Source of the DNA: Campanula takesimana
Taxonomy: Eukaryota > Streptophyta > Magnoliopsida > Asterales > Campanulaceae
Assembly: GCA_026119855.1 (NCBI GenBank)
Contig: JAOWBW010000027.1
Location: 1,838,623-1,902,622, forward strand
Direction: 5' to 3'
DNA length: 64,000 bases
The notes under the pieces were generated by a model. The model saw only the letters and a list, made by a program, of their open reading frames with translations. It was not told where the DNA came from and searched no databases. The position numbers and the translations under genes were made by a program. Position 1 is the first letter of the stretch, and every line of letters begins with the position of its first letter. This document shows positions 10,620 to 21,290 of this stretch, in pieces.

Positions 10620-11548
10620 GGATCCTCTTGTTTAGAGTTTGACTTCAAATCACCCCCACGTAAACTCTAAATTTGTCTATCCATTTCAATATAATGTCAA
10701 ACGGATGATATTTTTTTTTTTTTTTTTTTTTCGGAGTTAGAAGTTAGTTACATTTTTTTTATTAAAATTAATACTTTAAAATTAGTAAAATTTTAAATTT
10801 ATACTGTAACTTTAAAATATTTGAAATTTACTTTTCATTAGTTCAGAAAATTAGACATATTTTAAAAATAAAGATTTCAAAATTACTAAAGTTTTAAAAC
10901 TTATAATGTAACCTTAAAATATTTGAAACGTGACGTTTCAAATACTTATAAGTTTTTTCTCGGTGAAAAGTAATGCAAGGTATTTGTGATTTGGTTATTT
11001 TAGTATGACCAAAGGAAAGATAAAAAAAATTACAAATACAACTGAATGAGAATTATGTTTAAATAACTATATGTAAAAAATGATATGTTATCTAGATATA
11101 TTAAATATGGTAAGTATATTGAATGCATATGATGCTATTACTATCATTAATCAAAATTTTAGTTAGAAAAACATACTAGTTTTTTTTTAAAGCAAACAAC
11201 ACATAATTGCATTAATAAAATTCAATAAAACGGCGCTCCACAACTGTCGGAGGCTCGTCCAAATTATAATGACTGCAATTAAGATATAGACATATAAAGC
11301 CTAACACATCTCAAGTAGTGATGTCCAAACCCGAACCAAATCTCCAATGAGTGTCCTTAAGAACTATAACTTGTGATGCCCAAATGCATCTCCAAACAAA
11401 AGTTGTAGTGAATAAGCAATTTTTGTAGTGGTAATAACCCTTCTTTTAGCAAAATTTTCATACATGAATTCTTACTTTTTTTTTTTGAAAGAAAAAAAAG
11501 ATAACATTTACTCTATAAAAATTGTTATATAATCAATTGTTGTAGAAG

Positions 11549-11551
<3 letters not shown>
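10620..11551. other. AT-rich spacer, no gene
   Basis: It holds a T tract (about 10711-10732), a few GTTACATTT-type words and a perfect palindrome at 10920-10944 (TATTTGAAACGT, G, ACGTTTCAAATA). No reading frame or element ends are recognisable. Confidence 0.6.

Positions 11552-11600
<49 letters not shown>
11552..11600. repeat. (TA)n microsatellite
   Basis: About 24 TA units directly abut the left end of a foldback element. Confidence 0.95.
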
Positions 11601-11604
<4 letters not shown>

Positions 11605-11814
11605 GCTCCTGTGAGAACCGTGAGAACTTGGATACATTATGTTTTTACCTAATGTATCAAATGGTTCATTTGGATACACCTAATGTATCCAATGGTTCAC
11701 TTGGATACATTAGGTAAAAACTAATGTATCCAATGGTTCACTTGGATATATTACTTGCATACATTAGGTTCTTACCTAATGTATCCAAGTTCTCACAGTT
11801 CTCATTTGAGCACC
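11601..11814. mobile_element. (TA)n-anchored foldback MITE, copy A
   Basis: It begins TTGTGCTCCTGTGAGAACC and ends in the complement of GGTGCTCAAATGAGAAC, with (TA)n on both sides. The inside is built of GGATACATTAG words in both directions, so it can fold back. It resembles the 'micron' type of MITE found inside TA microsatellites, but I cannot confirm the family. Confidence 0.7.
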
Positions 11815-11834
11815 TATATATATATATATATATA

Positions 11835-12047
11835 GGTAGGTGCTCAAATGAGAACCTAAATATCGTGAGAACCGTGAGAACTTAATGTATCCAATGATGT
11901 ATCCAAGTGCACATTGGATACATTAGTTTTTACCTAATGTATCCATTGATGTATCCAAGTGAACCATTTGATACATTAGTTTTTTACCTAATGTATCCAA
12001 GTTCTAACGGTTCTCACGATATTTAGGTTCTCACAGGAGCACGACCC
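11835..12047. mobile_element. (TA)n-anchored foldback MITE, copy B (inverted relative to A)
   Basis: It begins GGTAGGTGCTCAAATGAGAA and ends CACAGGAGCACGACCC. The ends are swapped relative to copy A, so the two lie in opposite directions around a short (TA)n spacer. A further (TA)n tract follows. Confidence 0.7.
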
Positions 12048-12065
12048 TATATATATATATATATA

Positions 12066-12446
12066 GATATAGTCTGTTACATTTCCATTGTTATTTTATC
12101 TAAAAAAAATTCAATCTATTTAAAACCTTCTTCAAAATTATAGTTACATTTTAAAACAAAAAAAGGTACGTTTCAGAATCCAACTGTTACATTCTTTCAC
12201 ATCAAGTGTTACATTTTAGGCGACAAACATCTCAGTTTTTTTGTTGGAAAAGAACAGGCTTAGGCGTGACGGCAGGTCTCAGGTTAAGTTGATCCGGGTA
12301 TCACTTGAGTTTTTATCAAATTATATGCTAAAACTATAGGTCACTAACATTACGAAGATAATTTTGTCTTACCATTGGAAAGATAATTGTCTTAAATCTT
12401 ATGCGTGAAAAATGTGTGTATTTAATTGCTCGCACATTTCATGTGT
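12066..12446. other. AT-rich spacer with GTTACATTT words, no gene
   Basis: Several TGTTACATTT words (12078, 12143, 12186-12216) echo the dense array at 59329-59910. No gene is visible. Confidence 0.5.
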
Positions 12447-12763
12447 ATCAATGGCAACGGGCCGGGCACGGGTCGGGTTTGTCCAAACCCGACCCGAGCA
12501 AACCACCACTCCTACCGGTCCCGGCCCGACCCGAGGGACATCAAACCCGAGCCCGCCCGAACCCGGCCCGGCTGCATAACAATAACAATTTTTTTTTTTT
12601 TTTTTGGGCCTAAACCCACTTTCTCTCTTAAGCCCATTTCCAAATTCCAACACACACAACAGCAACACTTAACAACAACAACATGCAAAAACAACATTTT
12701 AAAGTAATTATGGGCTGAAAATAAGGGCATACTAGGAAATAGACTGTTTATCACCTATACGGG

Positions 12764-13804
12764 TAGACGTGTCCATGCCGGTAAACCGGCGGTTAGCCGG
12801 TTATAACCGGCGGTTGAAAAGTCGGAGAAGGTGTAACCGTAACCGCCCCGGCTAACCGGTTCTAACGGTTAAGGTTAGGCGGTTAACCGGTTAAACCGTC
12901 TGCCTTTTTCCTTTTTTTTTTTTTTTTAAACTGAAAAATGTCCAAAAAGTGACTGAAATCTGGAAATTTAACTGAAAAATGTCAAAAAAACTGACTGGAA
13001 ACTGGAAATTTAACAGAAAAATGTCAAAAAACTGACTGGAAACTGGAATAAACTGACTGAAAACTGACAAACTATCTGGAACAGTTAAAAACTTACTGGA
13101 AACCTGGAAAAAATTAACTGAAAACTGACAAACTAACTGGAACCGTTAAAAACTGACTGGAAATCAGGAAAAATTAACTGAAAACTGACAAACTAACTGG
13201 AACCGTTAAAAAACTGACTGGAAATCTGGAAAAAATTAACTAAAAACTGACAAATTAACTGGAACCGTTAAAAAACTGACTGGAAATCTAAAAATAACTG
13301 ACTGTAATATGGAAACTAACTAGAATTCGTTAAATAACTGACTGGAAACTAACTGGAATCTGGAAACTAACTGGAGTCTTTGAAGAGTAGAGAGAGAAAT
13401 ATAGAGAGAAGTAAGGTAGAATTGTGGAAAAAAAAATGGGAGGAGGGAGGGGATATTTATAGTTTCAAAAAACTGCAAAAAACCTTTTTTTTTATTTCTG
13501 CACTTCTAGCCGTTTTTGGTTAGAAAACTAACGGCTATTTTGAAAAACTAGCCGTTTTGGACCTTTTTGGTCAACTAGCCGTTGGGAGGGGGCAGACTGG
13601 AAATCTGGAAAAATGGCCATTAGCTGGTTCAACCGGCGGTTCAACCATTAAGCCTAACCGGCGGTTGACCGGTTTACAAAACATCTAACCTTAACCGGAC
13701 CGCCTCTCACCGGTTAACATCCGAAACGGTCGGCCGGTTAGCCGGTTTTGACAGGTTGGAAAACCGCCGGTTAGCCGGTTCCGTCAATTTTTTGGACACG
13801 TCTA
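12764..13804 (-). mobile_element. Miniature hAT element of the 5686-9389 family
   Basis: It is flanked by perfect 8-bp duplications TATACGGG (12756-12763 and 13805-13812) and has perfect 12-bp terminal repeats TAGACGTGTCCA. It carries AACCGGCGG-type subterminal arrays at both ends and an array of AACTGACTGGAAA units (12930-13380), the complement of the repeat in the full element. Read on the minus strand it keeps that element's CTAGCCGTT hairpin region, TATA box, CCCCTCCCTCC leader and CT-rich leader, but no transposase. It is an internally deleted, non-autonomous derivative that would need transposase from elsewhere. Confidence 0.92.
13454..13461 (-). promoter_or_regulatory. Retained TATA box in the miniature hAT
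   Basis: TATAAATA on the minus strand, followed by the same C-rich and CT-rich leader as at 6060 in the full element. It may still drive a short non-coding transcript. Confidence 0.5.
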
Positions 13805-13935
13805 TATACGGGTCGGGCTCTGTCATATCAACATACCCGAACCCGATGGGTTTTAAAAATTGGCAACCAAACCCGGCCCGATCGGGACGAAAAGTCCTGA
13901 AAACTGGTCGGGTTCGGTGAGATTGCCATCCCTAT

Positions 13936-14174
13936 GTATCACAAGTTCGGTGAGATTGCCTCTTTGAAAGGGAAAATTATGTTTGAAGATTAATCTTGTC
14001 AAACAAAATAATTATTCTCGTAAACAAGTTCTCAAATGAAAGGAAAAAAAAAACCCTGATCTCTTCATTTCTTAATATTTTTAAGTTTCATGAGCCAACG
14101 CCATCAAACTCGTTAACTGTGGGACAAAGACTAATAATACAGTTGTGGAGCTCACCGAGCATCGATTTATTTTA
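13936..14174. other. Spacer, no gene
   Basis: It opens with a second copy of GTTCGGTGAGATTGCC, 35 bases after the one that ends the GC-rich element; otherwise it is featureless. Confidence 0.5.
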
Positions 14175-14649
14175 CTCCATCCGTCCCGATTTTCATGTGT
14201 CCCGATTTAAGTTTCTTACTTTCTTTTTTAGTTTGTCACAATTTAAGGTTTTTACTCTACTTTATTACTTAAAATGGAAACTGGGACCCCACTTGTCATT
14301 CTCATAACAAAAACTCCCTACCCACTTTCTCTCTTACTTTACTTTCCACACTCACCAGTGGCGGACCTCGAATTTTCAACCACCGGGTGCACAATTTATA
14401 CTACATAAGTTCAAACTAAAAATTTTCATTACGCAACTACATTACATTACCATCCCCAAAACTAGTTTCAAACCCTAGATTTCTATTTATTTCAAAACTA
14501 GTTTCACCATCCCCAATTTTTTTTCTTTTGATAAGAAACTTGTCCATATTCAATATCAACAACACCCCAAATCCTACAAAAAATAAATAAATGAAATAAC
14601 CATTCAAACACAAGTATATATTTATAATCAAACATTTAGTTAACACATA

Positions 14650-14929
14650 CTCCCTCCGTCCCACCTCACTTGACACCAAGAGGTGGGCACAATAATTAAG
14701 GAAAAATAATAAAATAAAAAAAATGTGTGGTAGAAAATGAAGAGAGAGAATGAGTGGGGTAAATAGTAGTGTTGGTTGAATAAAATGAGTGGTGAAAAAT
14801 GAAGAGAGAGAATGAGTGGTGGGGTAGAGTGAATATAAAATTATAAAAATAGGCTATTTTGGGAAGTGTCAAGTGAGCAGGGACGGACCAAAATGGAAAT
14901 AAGTGTCAAGTGAGCTGGGACGGATGGAG
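14650..14929. mobile_element. Stowaway-like MITE
   Basis: It starts CTCCCTCCGTCCCACCTCAC, ends GGGACGGATGGAG, and is flanked by TA. It is closely similar to the split MITE at 32498/47063. Confidence 0.9.
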
Positions 14930-15101
14930 TATATTGCAATTACCCATGACAATCGAGGCTCAAATTTTATTTCAAAAACCCTAGATATCTATTTATTTCA
15001 ATTTAGAGAGAGAAGGAGATCTGAGAACTTACAAGAGGGTAGAGGATTTAGATTGAGAAATTTTGAGAAATTCAGGGGCGGACCTCCGATCAAAGCCTCA
15101 A

Positions 15102-15355
15102 AGTTAGAAATCAGAGGAGAAGAAGAAAGTCATGGAGGAAAACTGAATTACTTTTCCCTTGAATGATTCGGCCTAAGCCATACAAAATATATACACGGCA
15201 TATTACAATCCTTCTTGGTGAAGGAGTCAACTACTTCCAAAACTAAAACCCTACAATTATGCTAAATATATATGTTCCTAAACGTTAAATAAGGAAAAGG
15301 ATATTTCACAAAGAATAATGACGAGATTCATGAGAATCTCGATCATATCTCAATA
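15102..15355 (-). repeat. 3' LTR of the minus-strand copia element
   Basis: On the minus strand it begins TATTGAGATATGATC (a changed TGTTGAG) and ends GATTTCTAACT. The RNase H stop codon lies at its edge, and the polypurine tract is the adjacent plus-strand CTCCCCCCAAG (15356-15366). Confidence 0.88.
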
Positions 15356-16321
15356 CTCCCCCCAAGTTGGAGCGTGTAGGTCACGAACGCCCAACTTGCC
15401 CAGAAGATGATTGAATTGTCGACTGCCCAATTCCTTTGTAAGAATGTCAGCCAGTTGTGCAGTCGTGTGAACATAGCCAGTTGTGATGTCACCTGTCTGA
15501 ACAGCATCACGAACAAGGTGACAGTCAACTTCTATATGTTTCGTTCGTTCATGGTGGACATGATTCTGGGCCATATGCACGGCCGATTTGCTGTCACAAA
15601 GAAGAATCATAGGATTTTGATGCTGAATTCCAAAAGAATGCAGTAAGACACGAAGCCACAACAATTCACATGTAGCACTAGCCATAGAACGATATTCGGC
15701 TTTAGTCGAAGAACGAGAGATAGTCGTCTGCTTCTTTGTCTTCCATGAGATTGGAGAATCACCGAGAAGAACAAAATAAGCAGTCATAGATCGCCGTGTA
15801 AGTGGGCAGCTAGCCCAATCCGAATCACAATAAGCTCGAAGACGAAGCTTAGAATTTTCTTTCAAAAAAATACCTTGGCCAGGATGTGCTTTGAGATACC
15901 GTACAACTCGTAAAGGAGCCGTCCAATGGGCTATCTTTGGACGTGTCATAAACAGTGCAAGAATGTGCACACTATATGAAAGTTCCGATCGTGTGATGGT
16001 GAGATAAATAAGACGTCCTACGAGACACCGATAAGTCTCTGGGTCACTTAAATCCTCATCCTCAGACAAGGCCAAACGATGATTCTGTTCAATGGGCGTA
16101 AGTGCAGGTCGAGCACCAAGAAGCCCCATCTCAGAAAGAATGTCTAAGGCATATTTCCGTTGAGAAAGAAAAATGCCTTCTGGATGTGTAGCAACTCCAA
16201 GTCCCAAAAAATATTTAAGTCGTCCCAAGTCTTTCATGTGAAAGCATGTACTAAGGTATTCTTTGAAGCGCTGAATGACCTTAGTATCATTACCACCAAT
16301 GACCAAATCATCCACGTACAC
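15350..16321 (-). CDS. copia RT C-terminus and RNase H
   Basis: This 323-codon frame starts at the RT active site, which is intact as MYVDDLVIGG. It runs through the RT connection region (DLGRLKYFLGL, then GRLIYLTITRSELSY) into RNase H (RAYCDSDWASCPLTRRSM, SRSSTKAEYRSMA, LCDSKSAVHMA, HIEVDCHLVRD) and ends at the LTR. It is the best-preserved part of the element. The upstream RT half lies in broken frames, so no functional enzyme is expected. Confidence 0.88.
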   Translation of the reverse strand: MYVDDLVIGGNDTKVIQRFKEYLSTCFHMKDLGRLKYFLGLGVATHPEGIFLSQRKYALDILSEMGLLGARPALTPIEQNHRLALSEDEDLSDPETYRCLVGRLIYLTITRSELSYSVHILALFMTRPKIAHWTAPLRVVRYLKAHPGQGIFLKENSKLRLRAYCDSDWASCPLTRRSMTAYFVLLGDSPISWKTKKQTTISRSSTKAEYRSMASATCELLWLRVLLHSFGIQHQNPMILLCDSKSAVHMAQNHVHHERTKHIEVDCHLVRDAVQTGDITTGYVHTTAQLADILTKELGSRQFNHLLGKLGVRDLHAPTWGEY

Positions 16322-17153
16322 AAGAACGTGTATTTCAGCAGCGGAAGTCTTGTAGGAAAAGAGAGAATAGTCTGAACATGACTGAATGAAGACATATGTC
16401 TTCTATGCTGTTGACAACTTTGCAAACCAACATCGAGGGGCTTGACGTAATCCATACAATGATTTCTTGAGTTTTCACACCTTACCAGAAGAGGAAGCAT
16501 GATGGCCCAAAGGTAGTTTCATATAAACATCTTCACTTAGGTCTCCATGAAAAAAAGGTGTTGTGCACGTCCATTTGATGAAGTTCCCATCCACGAACCG
16601 CAGTAATAGATAGAAAAACTCAAACTGTTACCATCTTGACTGTCGGTGCAAAAGTTTCTTTAAAGTCTATGCCTTCAACTTGACAGTTTCCCAGAATCAC
16701 CAACCGAGCTTTGTAATGCTCCACGGACCCATCCTCATTGTATTTAATCTTGTACACCCATTTGTTGGCAATTACCTTCTTGTCAATGGGAGGATCCACC
16801 AACTCCCATGTACCATTCTGAGCTAGAGCTTCAAGTTCTTTATTCATAGCATCACGCCATTTAGGAGAGTTGACCGCCTCACCATAATGTTTAGGCTCAA
16901 CTCCTGAGTCAATGTTAGCTAAAAAACAACGACGCGCAACAGAAAATTTAGTGCAATTGACAAAGTGTGATAAAGGATAACAAGTACCTGAAGATTTGTG
17001 TTGGGAGGATGAACGTGATGAAGGGCTTACTTTAGCAGTTAACACATAATCTGATGATGAATACTTTGTAGAAGGCACCCTAGCATGCTGTCCGCGACCC
17101 AGATTCTCAATTTCTGGAGGCTGATTAACATCGACAAGCACTTGTTCAGGCAC
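16322..17153 (-). pseudogene. copia pol: linker and RT N-terminal part, broken
   Basis: The frame 17153-16620 carries a variable linker, then the RT start (ALAQNGTWELVDPP, ANKWVYKIKYNEDG, YKARLVILGN, FKETFAPTVKM). TGA at 16620-16622 replaces a sense codon. The sequence continues through GWELHQMDV and KSLYGLRQAP with further lesions until the YVDD frame begins at 16321. An in-frame stop at 17154-17156 separates it from the upstream part. Confidence 0.8.
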
Positions 17154-17708
17154 TTATGCAGGTACTTGTACAGGCAACTGGACAGGCAACTGATCATACA
17201 CAGGCGCAGTCATACCATTCCCATCTCTGTCTGTTATCTGATCAATCCGGTGTGCAACCCCTGGTTCAGGTACACCAATATTTTCATCGTCACAAGCAGC
17301 CATTCCATTATCTCCATTGTCTGCCATATGATCAGTCTGTTGTGCAGCCACTGGTGCAATCAACTGGTCAGGCACATGAGCAGAAACCCCAATGTTTTCT
17401 TCTTCACAAGCAACCACATCAGTGGGTGCACATAGAAACATATCTGAGGCTGTATAGACCTGTTCTGGATTAGGTCGCAAGCTAGCAAAAGGAAACTCCT
17501 TTTCCACAAAAACAACATCCCGAGAAACTAGCAACTTACATTCATTAAGATCATAAACATACCAACTTTTATTCTCAAAAGGATAGCCCAAAAATACACA
17601 TCGCCTACTTCGACTAGCAAACTTATCATTATATCTACGGAAATAAGGAACATAACACAAAGACCCAAACACCCTAATGTGTGCATAAGAAGGAGGCTTC
17701 CCAAACAA
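17154..17708 (-). pseudogene. copia integrase C-terminal region
   Basis: It begins with the conserved post-integrase block (PSYAHIRVFGSLCYVP, then CVFLGYPFENKSWYVYDL and SRDVVFVEKEFPF). A low-complexity linker rich in Val, Ala, Gln and Asp follows. The same frame continues past the stop at 17154 into the RT linker. Confidence 0.8.
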
Positions 17709-18089
17709 GATTTCCTAAGGGGGTTTTCCATGCAACAACTTTGAAGGAGTACGATTAATCAAATGCCCTGCCGCTAACACACATTCCCCCCCCCCCAAAG
17801 TTGACTGGTAATTTTTCTTGGAACATTAAGGCACGAGACACATTCAAAATATGACGATGCTTTCTTTCAACCCTTCCATTTTGTTGGGACGTACGATCAC
17901 AATTAGTGTGATGTTCAATGCATTTTCATGAAAATATTTTTTCCAAGCAAGTAAATTCCGTCCCATTGTCACTCCTAATTTTCTTCACACATTTGTTAAA
18001 TTTCCGTTCTACCATGGCAAGAAAATCTTTCAAAATTTGTGAGACATCACTTTTAGACTTGACCAAATAAACCCACAGCACGGGAACGA
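17709..18089 (-). pseudogene. copia integrase core, heavily mutated
   Basis: No open frame remains, but on the minus strand pieces of the integrase core can be followed between the protease frame and the post-integrase block, such as LINRTPSKLLHGKPP near 17760-17730. A frameshift at an A run near 18108 starts the damage. Confidence 0.6.
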
Positions 18090-19067
18090 TCATCCACAAT
18101 AGTTAAAAAAATAAACAGCTCCACACAAAGCATGTTTTTGATAATCTCCCCAAATATCACAATGAATCAAATCAAAAATTTCAACATAATTATTCTCACT
18201 CGATAAAAATTTGTCTCTACTCTGTTTATCTTCACAGCAGATACCACACACATCCTTATCAATACTACTCCTACTAACAAAAGGCAACATACTAACCACT
18301 TTGCTTGACGGATGTCCAAGTCGTTGGTGCCACAACTGATAACTTCCATGCTCCTTGATGCTGCAGATTTTTGTTGTGTTTCTCAAGTAGTAAATTCCAT
18401 CGTTTAGTTCACCCTCGTCAATCACCATCTTCGAGACTCGGTCCTGTAATACACACAATTTATCAGAAAAATGCACTAAAATATTGGAGTCACGAAGTAA
18501 TTGAGAAACAGCTAATAGATTGCAATTAAATGTCGGAGCATATAACACTTTTGTTAAAGTTAATCCCATCCCGATATCGACATCGCCTTCCTTTGTAATC
18601 ACAATATGATTGCCGTTGGGCAACCATAAATGGTTTGCCTTGACGGTACGAACATTTTTCAGTAAAGAAAAATTTCCTGTCACGTGTCTGTTGGCCCTGG
18701 AATCTATGATCCAAGATGCATCATCGGTCTTACCACGTATGTGGTCAGTTGTGAGTCTGCCTGTGCTAGCAACTAACCTCACATACTGATTAACAAACAA
18801 CCATTGTTCAAGTGTAAAGCCCATCATACGAGCCCAATCTGAATCCATCATTCCAACAGATCCTCGTTTATTGACGTGCATCTGGCTGACTTGTGCACTA
18901 GATGCATAAGACTGATTGGTGGTTTGGCTGCCACTTCTCCCCTTCGTATCCCCCCATGAACCATGTTTATGCACAACTGGACTCACAACTGTCCGTGCAA
19001 CTGGCCTCACAGGTACATGGCTGTCTTCTGTCACGCTATTCTGGAAACATTCTCCCGTCATCACCAC
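18090..19067 (-). pseudogene. copia protease and pre-integrase region, gag largely deleted
   Basis: The 325-codon frame has no gag core or zinc knuckle. It holds an aspartic protease whose active-site triad reads DSR instead of DSG (WIIDSRANRHVTG), then the pre-integrase zinc-binding region (LWHQRLGHPSS, then CGICCEDKQSR) and the first Asp of the integrase core (IHCDIWGDY). The loss of the active-site Gly would impair polyprotein cleavage. The frame ends by frameshift. Confidence 0.8.
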
Positions 19068-19237
19068 TGATTATGCTGTCTGCAACCTATCAGTTGGTAC
19101 GTTAACGAAGCCACGCTTTACACATTCTTCATCGTTCTCTCCTTCGAATTCCGAAATTGGCGAGAAACAATTTCGGATTGGTATTGGTCGACAAAAATTA
19201 ATGTCGCCGGTCATGGTGTTTTGAAAGGATCTTGATT

Positions 19238-19249
19238 GCTCTGGTACCA
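19238..19249 (-). other. tRNA primer binding site of the minus-strand copia element
   Basis: On the minus strand TGGTACCAGAGC lies next to the 5' LTR. It differs from the usual TGGTATCAGAGC by one base. Confidence 0.85.
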
Positions 19250-19510
19250 AGTTAGAAATCAGAGGAGAAGAAGAAAGTCATGGAGGAAAACTGAATTACT
19301 TTTCCCTTGAATGATTCGGCCTAAGCCATGAAAAAAATATACACGAAATATTACAATCCTTCTTGGTGAAGGAGTCAACTACTTCTAAAACTAAAACCCT
19401 ACAATTATGCTAAATATATATCTTCCTAACTTACAAACGTTAAATAAGGAAAATTATATTTCACAAAGAATAATGACGAGATTCATGAGAATCTCGATCA
19501 TATCTCAACA
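19250..19510 (-). repeat. 5' LTR of the minus-strand copia element
   Basis: On the minus strand it begins TGTTGAGATATG and ends GATTTCTAACT before the primer site. Compared with the 3' LTR it shows an 8-base indel and roughly ten substitutions by eye. Confidence 0.88.
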
Positions 19511-19698
19511 CTCAATTTTTTTCTTTCTCTCTCTCTTCTTCTCTGCGTGCAGGTGCGGCGGCTTCTTTCTTCTATGTACTATTGACTTGCGTTTTTTTTT
19601 CTAATAAAAGTTGAATGGTAGTTGAATTATTAGGTGGAAGAGAGAGAAGATGATGTGGAGTGTTAAAGTGGGTGTTGAATGGAAATGGGTGTTGAAAC

Positions 19699-19987
19699 CA
19701 GTGGCGGAGCAGGAAATTTTGTCAACGGGGGCAAAAATTACACAACATAAATATTTTAACTGTATGTTAGTCAATGGGGGCAAAAAAAAATTCTAGTGTA
19801 TTATTATTTGTATCTTAAAGGGGGCGAATTTCATTAAATTTCAATAAACTCCAAAAATATTGTAAATTTTGCACTAGTAAATTTTTATTTTTAAAAAACC
19901 AGTGGGGGCAATTGCCCCCTTTAGCATACATGTAGCTTCGTGATGAATGAGTTTGGTATTATAAGTTTGTCTATCACTCCGCCTCTG
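19699..19987. mobile_element. Short hAT-type element (CAGTGGCGGAG ends)
   Basis: The ends CAGTGGCGGAGC and CTCCGCCTCTG are inverted repeats, flanked by perfect 8-bp duplications GTTGAAAC (19691-19698 and 19988-19995). It is 289 bp with no gene, of the same end family as 14356-21325 and 29490-30348. Confidence 0.88.
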
Positions 19988-20169
19988 GTTGAAACCATTG
20001 TAGATGGTCTAGAGTCAGCAGCGTGCGTTAAGTGTAAGTGTGGGTGTGTTTTCCACTTACTAAGTTCACACATCTTCAACTTATTTTAACACCGTCACTT
20101 ATTTTTTCGGGGGTGCACTTAGTAAAAAATATATTTTTTTAATGAAATTTTGGGTTGACAAGGTGTACG

Positions 20170-21290
20170 CAGGCCCGGTTTTGGGCCAGAACATTCAGTG
20201 CAACAGCCCAGGGCCCCAAAATTTGGGAAGGCCCCCATTTTTTCTCCAGTCCAATAGCCCTTTGTATATGTCGAGCAGTTCACGCAAAAGAAAAAACGCA
20301 TACATGATGTGCGGCTTCACAAGGGAAAAACCGCAGTCACAAACCGCGGCTTCGCAAGAACTTAAACGGCTTCTCCTACGCGGATTTCCTTTCTCGCCAA
20401 TCGCCATTGTCGCCGTTAATTCCTCGAGGCTCTCGGTAATTAAAATGACGCTTCGTTATTCTCTCAATCCCACAATTTCTTTCCATCTCTACGCGCTTTC
20501 CTTTCCGTTAATTCCTTTCGACAGCTTTCAATTCATCACCATTCACCAATTCAGTGATTCACCATTGTTGGAACTCGCGTGTGAGTGACTGAGTGTCTGC
20601 GTCGGACTCCGACGGTCGGAGAATCGTGTTTCCGCTCGCCGATTACAAAGCAGTGAAGCAAGCCGGCTTGATTCTTGAAGGTACTGTACATAGTAATTTA
20701 GCTTTCGCCTTTCAGCCTTTCACCTCCCTTAATTTCATGATTTAAGAATTGGGATTCAATTTTAAATATAAAATTAACCTTTAATTCTCATTTTAGTTTT
20801 TTGAGTTTAGAAAGGATTTTGTTAATTTATTATAAATATTTCATTGCTTTATAATATGTACTGTGAGTTCATTTGTGGTCTTATTTGTTTAAAGTTTTTA
20901 ATTTGTGGTCTATTTTTTTTTTTAATCTTTGATTCTGATTTCTGGAGCCTATAGGGTTTCCGGGTCATGAGCAAACTCTGATTATTCGACTTAATGCATT
21001 TTTTCCAGGTTTTTTCAATCCATTTGGCACTTTGATATTATTTTTGAGATTTTGAAATATGTCTCCGAAAATTAGAAGATATGATTCGGATTGTGTAAAG
21101 CGTAAGAAACAAAAAAGAGTCGAAAGGCAAGAGCGAAAAGCACTTCATTTCTCCTTTGCGTCTGCATTGCCTTTCACTTTGTAGCTCAGACAATTCCCAT
21201 CTTAACTTGCAGGGAGATAACTATGCATATATAATCCAGAGCCTATATTCGTTTTAGCACCTGGCCCCTAAATTTATTGAGACGGGTCTG
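20170..21290 (+). mobile_element. Internally deleted hAT element (TTF-type transposase family)
   Basis: Perfect 8-bp duplications GGTGTACG (20162-20169 and 21291-21298) flank ends CAGGCCCGGT and the complement of CAGACCCGTC. The left part resembles a leader with a possible intron. The right part keeps only the first 41 codons of a transposase. The element is therefore a non-autonomous deletion derivative. Confidence 0.88.
21059..21184 (+). pseudogene. N-terminal stub of a TTF-type hAT transposase
   Basis: ATG 21059 opens a 41-codon frame beginning MSPKIRRYDSDCVKRKKQKR and closed by TAG at 21182-21184. A short leader peptide with a run of Lys and Arg is how plant transposases of the zinc finger TTF/hAT-dimerisation type often begin; from memory of that family the match is good, but it needs a search. 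Everything downstream (TTF finger, catalytic core, hATC) is deleted. Confidence 0.6.

Larger units (their letters stand above)
12447..13935. mobile_element. GC-rich hAT-like element, split by a nested hAT
   Basis: The left end ATGGCAACGGGCCGGGC and the right end GGGTTCGGTGAGATTGCCAT are roughly inverted and both carry GGGTCGGGTTTGG-like words. The flanks GTGTATCA and ATGTATCA match at seven of eight bases, an imperfect hAT-size duplication. The element at 12764-13804 sits inside it. No transposase is seen. Confidence 0.65.
15102..19510 (-). mobile_element. Ty1/copia element on the minus strand, decayed
   Basis: Two LTRs of about 255 bp bound a 3.9-kb interior, and CTCAA duplications flank the whole (15097-15101 and 19511-19515). 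On the minus strand the order is protease, integrase, RT, RNase H, as in copia. Most of gag is missing between the primer site and the protease, so the element is short. The compact LTRs and RNase H sequence suggest the Ale/Retrofit branch, but this is tentative. Stops and frameshifts are frequent, and the LTRs differ by several percent by eye. Confidence 0.9.
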
